Assembly: GCF_018139145.2 (NCBI RefSeq)
Contig: NW_026114312.1
Coordinates: forward strand, 434,001-498,000
Length of the DNA stretch: 64,000 nucleotides
From: Gymnogyps californianus
Taxonomy: Eukaryota; Chordata; Aves; Accipitriformes; Cathartidae
Reading direction: 5' to 3'
Shown: positions 58,226 to 64,000 of the stretch, piece after piece
Numbering within the stretch: the first letter of the stretch is position 1
Layout of the letters: the number at the start of each line of letters is the position of its first letter
Translations under genes and position numbers: made by a program
Notes under the pieces: model-generated
The model's input: only the letters and a program-made list of their open reading frames with translations
What the model was told of the DNA's origin: nothing
Database searches by the model: none

Positions 58226-61100
58226 CTGCTAGCAGCGGATACAGAGAACAAAAATACAGCGATGGGGAGCAGGACAGAGGAACAGAAAGAGAAAAATAAA
58301 ATGAGGGAGAAGGACTGAGGAGCAAAGAAAGAAACAGGTACAGGGGAAAGGCCAGTGAGATGGAGAAATCAATAAAAAAGGGAAGCGGAGCCCTGCAAGG
58401 ACATGGCAGAAAAAAAACAGCGTCAGGAGCAGGACAGAGAGAAAGAGAGAGAAAATGATGAGCAGGGAGCAGAACAGACGGATCGAGAGCAAAATGGAAT
58501 GAGAGGAATAAAGAAGTTGGAGGGAGAGAAAGAGACGGGGAACAAGCCAGAGGGATTGAGGGGGAAAAAAAGACACACAGAGATGAGGACAAAGAGATGG
58601 AGACAGATTAAACAGTGATGGACTGCAGGATGAGAAAAAAAGGCCAGGATCAGGACAGAGGGGGAAATAATGGGACAGCGACCTGGCGCAGGGGATATAG
58701 CAAGAAATGACGGGACAGCAGTGTAGGAGAGTACACAGACAAAAAGTTACGGGGAGGATGGAGGACAGAGAGAATAAGAGAAAATGGACAGGGAATGGGG
58801 CAGAGATGGAGAAAGAAACACTGAGAGACAGAGAGAGGAGGAGAGTGACGGGACCGAGGCAGAGAGAGGGAGAAAGAAAAAAAAGATAGTGATGGGTAGC
58901 AGGCCAGAGGGACGAGGAAAGACAGGAGGAAGGACAGAGGGATATAGAAAACAGGTGAGGGACAGGGAGCCAGAAAGCTGGATATTGTGAAAGAGAGAGG
59001 GACGGGGAGCAGGACACGGGATAGAGAGACAATGAGAGCAACAGAGAGAATGACAGAGAGATGGACCATGAAAAAACAGAGATAGAGAGGACAGACAGAT
59101 GGAGCAATAAATAGGGACAGGGAGCAGGACAAGCGGGGGAGGGAGAGAGAGGGACAGGTAAGATAACAGATAATTAGAGAAAGAAAGGAAAGGGAACAGC
59201 ACAGAGGGTCACAGCAAAAAAAGAGAGGGTAGCAGAAAGAGAAAAATAACACGAGGGAGAAGGACTGAGGAGCAGAGAGAAAAAGGTACAGGGAAAAGGA
59301 CAGAGACGGAGAAAACAAAGGAAGACCGGAGGCAGAATGAAAGGAAAGATCGACGAGGACAGGGAGCAGGACAAAGGGGTGGAAAAGGAAAAAACAGTGA
59401 TGGTAGCAGGATAGAGGAAGAGAGAGAAAAAGAGCAAGAAGAGCAAGAGAAGGAGAATGACAGAAGGATGTAGAGAGAAAGACTGGGACACGTAAAAGGG
59501 GGTTGGGGGACACATCAGAAGGGTAAAAAGGAAAAAAGACGGATGGGGAACAAGAGTGTGATAGAGACAGAGGGAGAGAGGGAGTGGGTGGCAAGGATAC
59601 AGAAAAGCAGAGGTACAGGGAAGAGGAAAGAATGACAGAGAGAGAAAGGGGAGGGTGGGGAGCAGGAGAGAGAGATGGAGAAAGAAAAACAGGGACAAGG
59701 ACAGGGACAGAGGGTAGAGAGGCAAAGAGAGGAACAGGGAGCAGGACACTGTGATATAAACAGAGAGGGACAAGGAGCGGGACACAAGATTGCAGAGAGA
59801 GAGGTACAGGGAAGTGACAGAGAGAAAAAGAGCGGGGCAGGGAGCAGGTCAGAGAGCTGGAGAAAGAAAAAATACTGCTGGGGAGAAGGACAGGAGGATA
59901 GAGCCGAAAGAGATGAATGGGAAGCAGGGCAGTGGGATGCAGACAGCAAAAATAATGACAGGCAACGGGACAGAGGGATCGACAGAGAAGTAAGGGACAG
60001 GGAGCAGGACAGAGGAACGGAAGGAAAAAAATACTGATGAGCAACGGGACAAAGGGATGCAGAGAAAAAGAAGGAGGGAAGAGGAGAGAAGAGAGAGAGA
60101 AAGATGGGGCTAGAGCACGGGACTTGGAGAGACAAAAAGCAGGACAAGGAACAGGACAGAGGGACTGTGGTGGGGCAGGAGAACCAGATGCAGATTAAGA
60201 CAAAGAGATGGAGAAGGAAACAAAACCATGATGGGCTGCTGGACAGAGATGGAGCAAGAAAAAGTAGGGCCAGAGTAGGGAAGAGAGACGAAAAGAGGGA
60301 CAGCTGGCTGGACAGGGGATATAACTAGAAACAATGAGACAGGCAGCGGGACAGAGGAATAAAGGCAGAATAACCAGGGAGAGGAAGCAGGATAGATGGA
60401 CAGTGGGAGGAAAAAGGGGGCAGAGAGCAGGACTGAGAGATGGAGAAAGAAGCGTTAGGGGCAGTGGGATAGAGAGTGCAAAATACAGGTTAGAGGAAGG
60501 ACAGAGGGACAGAGAGAGAACGAGAGGGACAGAACCCAGACGGAGAGCAGGAAAAGAAAAACCAGTGACAAGCGGCAGGCCAGAGGCAGGGGGTAGGGGG
60601 GAGGAAGGACAGGAGGAAGGAAGGAGGGATACAGAAAGCAAGCGGAGGAAAAACAGGGAGGAAGAAAATGGGATACAGCAAAAAAGAGAGTTACGGGGAG
60701 CAGGACACCGGGAGAGAGAGCACGCAAGAGCAACAGGGAGAATGACAGGGAGATGGAGCCAGAAAAAAAACAGGGACTGAAAGCGGGACAGAGAAATGGA
60801 AAAGGAAAATTAGGATGGGTAGAGAGACAGGTGCAGCTCAGGACAAAGAGATGGCAAAGGAAAAAACAGCGATGGGCTGCAGGACAGAGACGAAGGATGA
60901 CAAGAAGGAGAGAGAACAGGACAAAAACGCAGGGAAAAAAGAAAAGGGAGCGGTAGAACAGAGAGAGAAAGCGAGAGAGGAAGAGGGAGCAGGACAGAAG
61001 AATAGAGGAAAAGAGGAGAGTACAGGGAAGCAAAGAAAATCACAGCAGCGTGGGAAAGAGAGGGGGCCAGGGGGGGACCGGGGACACAGAGAGGGGTGTC
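58226..61100 (+). repeat. Long purine-rich degenerate repeat tract
   Basis: Nearly 2.9 kb of A/G-dominated sequence on + built from short degenerate blocks such as 'gacagggagcaggacag', 'agagagagaaaaa' and 'gatggagaaagaaa'. The complementary strand gives long Ser/Leu/Pro frames (up to 464 codons) that are a composition effect. A ~200-bp block at 58612-58830 recurs at 61321-61515. Confidence 0.75.
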
Positions 61101-61125
61101 AGGGCCCCAAGGGCCCAGGACTCAC

Positions 61126-61234
61126 CGCAGCTCTCGCTCTCAGCGCTGCCAGAAGAATTTGTCAGTTCAGACACTTCTTTCTCCTGCTCTCCTCCCTTCC
61201 TCTTCTGTAACTCGGTCGCTTGGCTGTCCTGCAC
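61126..61234 (-). CDS. Intact exon M4 (internal exon, unknown gene)
   Basis: A 109-base exon on - with acceptor 'tattctcttag' and donor GCG|gtgagtcc, both good. It is open only when read from its first base: 36 residues plus one base, starting VQDSQATE, then a Lys/Glu-rich middle and a Ser-rich end closing ...SAESESC. Same layout as M3; the decayed B modules are further relatives. With a phase-0 start and phase-1 end it would, if joined, feed the phase-1 frame of segments g and h, but nothing shows they share a transcript. Confidence 0.45.
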
Positions 61235-61690
61235 CTAAGAGAATACGTGGGTGTCTCACAGCTCTTACGAGATAAACTTCCTAGACACGCAGCCTCGCTC
61301 GGTCACGCACTCCGTGGCTGTGATGGACTGCAGGATGAGAAAAAAGGCCAGGGATCAGGACAGAGGGGAATAATGGGACAGCGAGCTGGGCAGGGGGATA
61401 TAGCGAGAAACGATGAGACAGGCAGTGGTATGCAGATATACAAGCAAAAAGGGAGACGATGGAGGACAGAAAGGATAAGAGAAAATGGACAGGGAGCGGG
61501 GCAGAAACAGAAACATCCAGAGACGGCAGATGCAGGCAGCACCCACAGGTCCGGTGGCACAGTAGCTTGGGGGGGGGCACCCACGGACACAGTGAGGGGA
61601 CGGACATGCATGGGTTCACCTACACCAGGGGGTCCACCTGGGATAATCCACAACAGATAACTCACCTGGGATGATCTGCAACAGATAATC
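61235..61690. other. Module flank and duplicated block
   Basis: Contains 'cttcctagacacgcagcctc' (compare 57058-57075), the second copy of the 58612-58830 block (61321-61515), and a short tandem pair built on 'cacctgggat[a/g]atc' at 61635-61690. No gene. Confidence 0.5.
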
Positions 61691-62190
61691 CAGAATATCT
61701 ATTGAGACACATTATCTCTTTAGACTGACGTATTTTCTCTATTTACACTGACCTATTTCCGTTAATCATATAGAATATCTGTTTAGACTATTTATCTTTC
61801 GAGCTATTAGGTATTTTGACACTTAAGCATCTTTTTAGACATCTCCACTTAGACTTAGTATAGTTTGTAGTGGAGATAGCTCTGCCTAGTCAGACTTTTT
61901 TCTGTTTTAAATTCCTTCATGTAAGAATACAAAAAAAGATATATTTTATAAGTCCTTTATTTTTTAATTTATATATACACGAGCTATTTTTCTATTTTAA
62001 AAGCCTACATATATATCCCTAGTTAAAATTTTTTTATACTCTATAATCCTTTATATGATATAGTAGATACAGGTTTTATTTTGAAATCCTTTAAATATCT
62101 ATAAAACAATACTATTTTTCAATATATATAAAAATGAGATCTTTTTCTCTATTTCAAACACCTCACACGCATATTTACAGTTTTTCCTAT
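61691..62190. other. AT-rich stretch
   Basis: About 500 bases, strongly A/T-rich, with loosely recurring 'tttagac', 'tctattt' and 'aaatcctttata' motifs. A sharp change from the purine-rich DNA before and GC-rich DNA after it. No gene or known element is recognised. Confidence 0.5.
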
Positions 62191-62368
62191 TTTTTAAACC
62201 CCCCATCCATGAATCTTCAGGCAGTTTTGGGCTGTGACCCCCCCGTCCACCACTCACCTGCCCCTCTGCCAAGGCAACACCTCCCCCGGTGACACTGGTG
62301 CCCCAAATGACACCCTCCTCCCAGGCCCCCCAGGCCTCCCTTTTCATTCCCCCCCCAAAAGGCACAAG

Positions 62369-62430
62369 GTTTTCCCCTCCGTTCCCCCGCTGGGAGGGGC
62401 TCCGCAGGGCAACAAACGTCCCGGGTCCCT
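62369..62430 (+). repeat. Inverted repeat flanking minisatellite, left
   Basis: About 62 bases matching the reverse complement of 63751-63812, sharing 'ttcccccgctgggagggg' and 'cagggcaacaa[a]cgtcc'. The two arms flank the gap and the GC-rich minisatellite. Confidence 0.75.
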
Positions 62431-62435
62431 CTTGC

Positions 62436-62935
62436 NNNNNNNNNNNNNNNNNNNNNNNNNNNNNNNNNNNNNNNNNNNNNNNNNNNNNNNNNNNNNNNNN
62501 NNNNNNNNNNNNNNNNNNNNNNNNNNNNNNNNNNNNNNNNNNNNNNNNNNNNNNNNNNNNNNNNNNNNNNNNNNNNNNNNNNNNNNNNNNNNNNNNNNNN
62601 NNNNNNNNNNNNNNNNNNNNNNNNNNNNNNNNNNNNNNNNNNNNNNNNNNNNNNNNNNNNNNNNNNNNNNNNNNNNNNNNNNNNNNNNNNNNNNNNNNNN
62701 NNNNNNNNNNNNNNNNNNNNNNNNNNNNNNNNNNNNNNNNNNNNNNNNNNNNNNNNNNNNNNNNNNNNNNNNNNNNNNNNNNNNNNNNNNNNNNNNNNNN
62801 NNNNNNNNNNNNNNNNNNNNNNNNNNNNNNNNNNNNNNNNNNNNNNNNNNNNNNNNNNNNNNNNNNNNNNNNNNNNNNNNNNNNNNNNNNNNNNNNNNNN
62901 NNNNNNNNNNNNNNNNNNNNNNNNNNNNNNNNNNN
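62436..62935. other. Assembly gap (500 N)
   Basis: A nominal gap at the edge of, and probably within, the GC-rich minisatellite. Confidence 0.99.
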
Positions 62936-63650
62936 GCCCCCCCCCCCCGGCCCCCGTGTCCGTGGGTGGCTCCCGCCCCCCCGCCCGGCCCCGTGTCCGT
63001 GGGTGGCTCTCGCCCCCCCCCCCCGCCCGGCCCCGTGTCCGTGGGTGGCTCTCGCCCCCCCCCCCCCCCCGGCCCCGTGTCCGTGGGTGGCTCCCGCCCC
63101 CCCCCCCCCGGCCCCGTGTCCGTGGGTGGCTCCCGCCCCCTCCCCCGGCCCCGTGTCCGTGGGTGGCCCGCCCCCTCCCCCCGGCCCCCGTGTCCGTGGG
63201 TGGCTCCGCCCCCCCCCGGCCCCCGTGTCCGTGGGTGGCTCCGCCCCCCGCCCGGCCCCCGTGTCCGTGGGTGGCTCCCGCCCCCCCCCGCCCGGCCCCG
63301 TGTCCGTGGGTGGCTCCCGCCCCGGCCCCCGTGTCCGTGGGTGGCTCCCGCCCCGCCCGGCCCCCGTGTCCGTGGGTGGCTCCCGCCCCCCCCCCCCCCC
63401 CCGGCCCCCGTGTCCGTGGGTGGCTCCCGCCCCCCCCCCCCCCCGGCCCCCGTGTCCGTGGGTGGCTCCCGCCCCCCCCCCCCCGCCCCCGTGTCCGTGG
63501 GTGGCTCCCGCCCCCCCCCCCCCCCGGCCCCCGTGTCCGTGGGTGGCTCCCGCCCCCCCCCCCGCCCGGCCCCTGTGTCCGTGGGTGGCTCCCGCCTCCC
63601 CGGCCCCCGTGTCCGTGGGCGGCTCCCGCCCCCCCCCGCCCGTGTCCCTG
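62936..63650. repeat. GC-rich ~40-bp minisatellite
   Basis: Eighteen copies of a unit built on 'ggccccgtgtccgtgggtgg', each followed by 'ctcccg' and a C run of variable length (about 4-18). Units differ mainly in that run. The - strand has regularly spaced G runs able to form G-quadruplexes. Open frames of over 500 codons cross this array and the gap only because the unit lacks stops. Confidence 0.95.
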
Positions 63651-63750
63651 CATGGTTGGCCCTGTGCCTGGAGGCTCCGGGCTCTGTCTGCAGCAGTTGC
63701 CCGCAGGTGCGCAGCAAGGCTGTCTTGGGGGGGGAGAGTCCGGGGCCGAG

Positions 63751-63812
63751 AGGGAGCCGGGGACGTTGTTGCCCTGGGGAGCCCCTCCCAGCGGGGGAAG
63801 GGAGGGAAACAT
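63751..63812 (-). repeat. Inverted repeat flanking minisatellite, right
   Basis: Right arm of the inverted pair with 62369-62430. It is followed by mixed GC-rich sequence to the window end, in which no gene is supported. Confidence 0.75.
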
Positions 63813-64000
63813 CCCAGAGCAGAGCCTGAGCAAGGGATGTGGGATCCATCCTCTGCACACTCCCCCTCGGCCCGTCTTCCCCCCGTGGGGCAGTTGCCAG
63901 CCTGCAGGACAGGGGCTGGGTGAGCTGCAACTGTTTGGGGGAGCACTCCCCTTTATTTTCCTAGCAGAGCCCCCTTTGGGGGGGGGGGGGGAGGCGTGTA

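Noticed and set aside
58229..60147. Open frames of 200-464 codons on - in the purine-rich tract
   Set aside because: Pure composition effect: pyrimidine-rich strand, Ser/Leu/Pro/Phe only, no domain, no splice logic.
62099..63946. Open frames over 500 codons across the GC minisatellite and last gap
   Set aside because: Frame crosses 500 N and consists of repeated units without stops on both strands.

Overview
The window is repeat-dense vertebrate DNA, most likely from a bird (probably Neoaves). The main evidence is three solitary LTRs of kinds I recognise as common in bird genomes. The rest is GU-AG-flanked small exons, CpG-rich GC tracts and no bacterial-type gene layout. Chromosome cannot be read from the sequence; an ampliconic region of a W, a microchromosome or a germline-limited chromosome would all fit. 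Three 500-N scaffold gaps (13932-14431, 38728-39227, 62436-62935) all sit inside or at the edge of repeats.

Layout. (1) Left arm L, 1-13931: the end of a ~270-bp tandem repeat, a TATA/GC-box promoter with a two-exon leader, six related units U1-U6 (1.2-2.2 kb each) carrying short exon-like segments on +, then a 109-bp satellite. (2) Gap plus spacer of diverged unit-like DNA, 13932-16416. (3) Right arm R1, 16417-30245: the reverse complement of L, so L and R1 form a palindrome with ~13.9-kb arms. (4) Block B1, 29.2-38.7 kb: ~270-bp repeats, then ~86-bp purine-rich repeats with two LTRs and two decayed exon modules. (5) Gap, then a second direct copy (R2 39228-46831 plus B2 to 54783) of the segment 22645-38727. 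(6) 54.8-61.7 kb: more purine-rich repeats, a third LTR and two homologous exons on - that are still open with good splice sites. (7) An AT-rich stretch, then a GC-rich ~40-bp minisatellite around the last gap, flanked by its own small inverted repeat.

Function. The only gene-like signal in the A units is a promoter, a leader exon with an ATG in strong context, and exon-like segments g and h. Between units these differ largely at third positions of one frame and share a stop codon, which looks like an amplified, mostly decaying gene family. It occurs three times: on + in L, on - in R1 and R2. L and R1 therefore point toward each other across the satellite and spacer. No product could be identified and no gene symbol is given. 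Nearly all long open frames are low-complexity or satellite artefacts. Part of the architecture may be assembly artefact; this is flagged where relevant.
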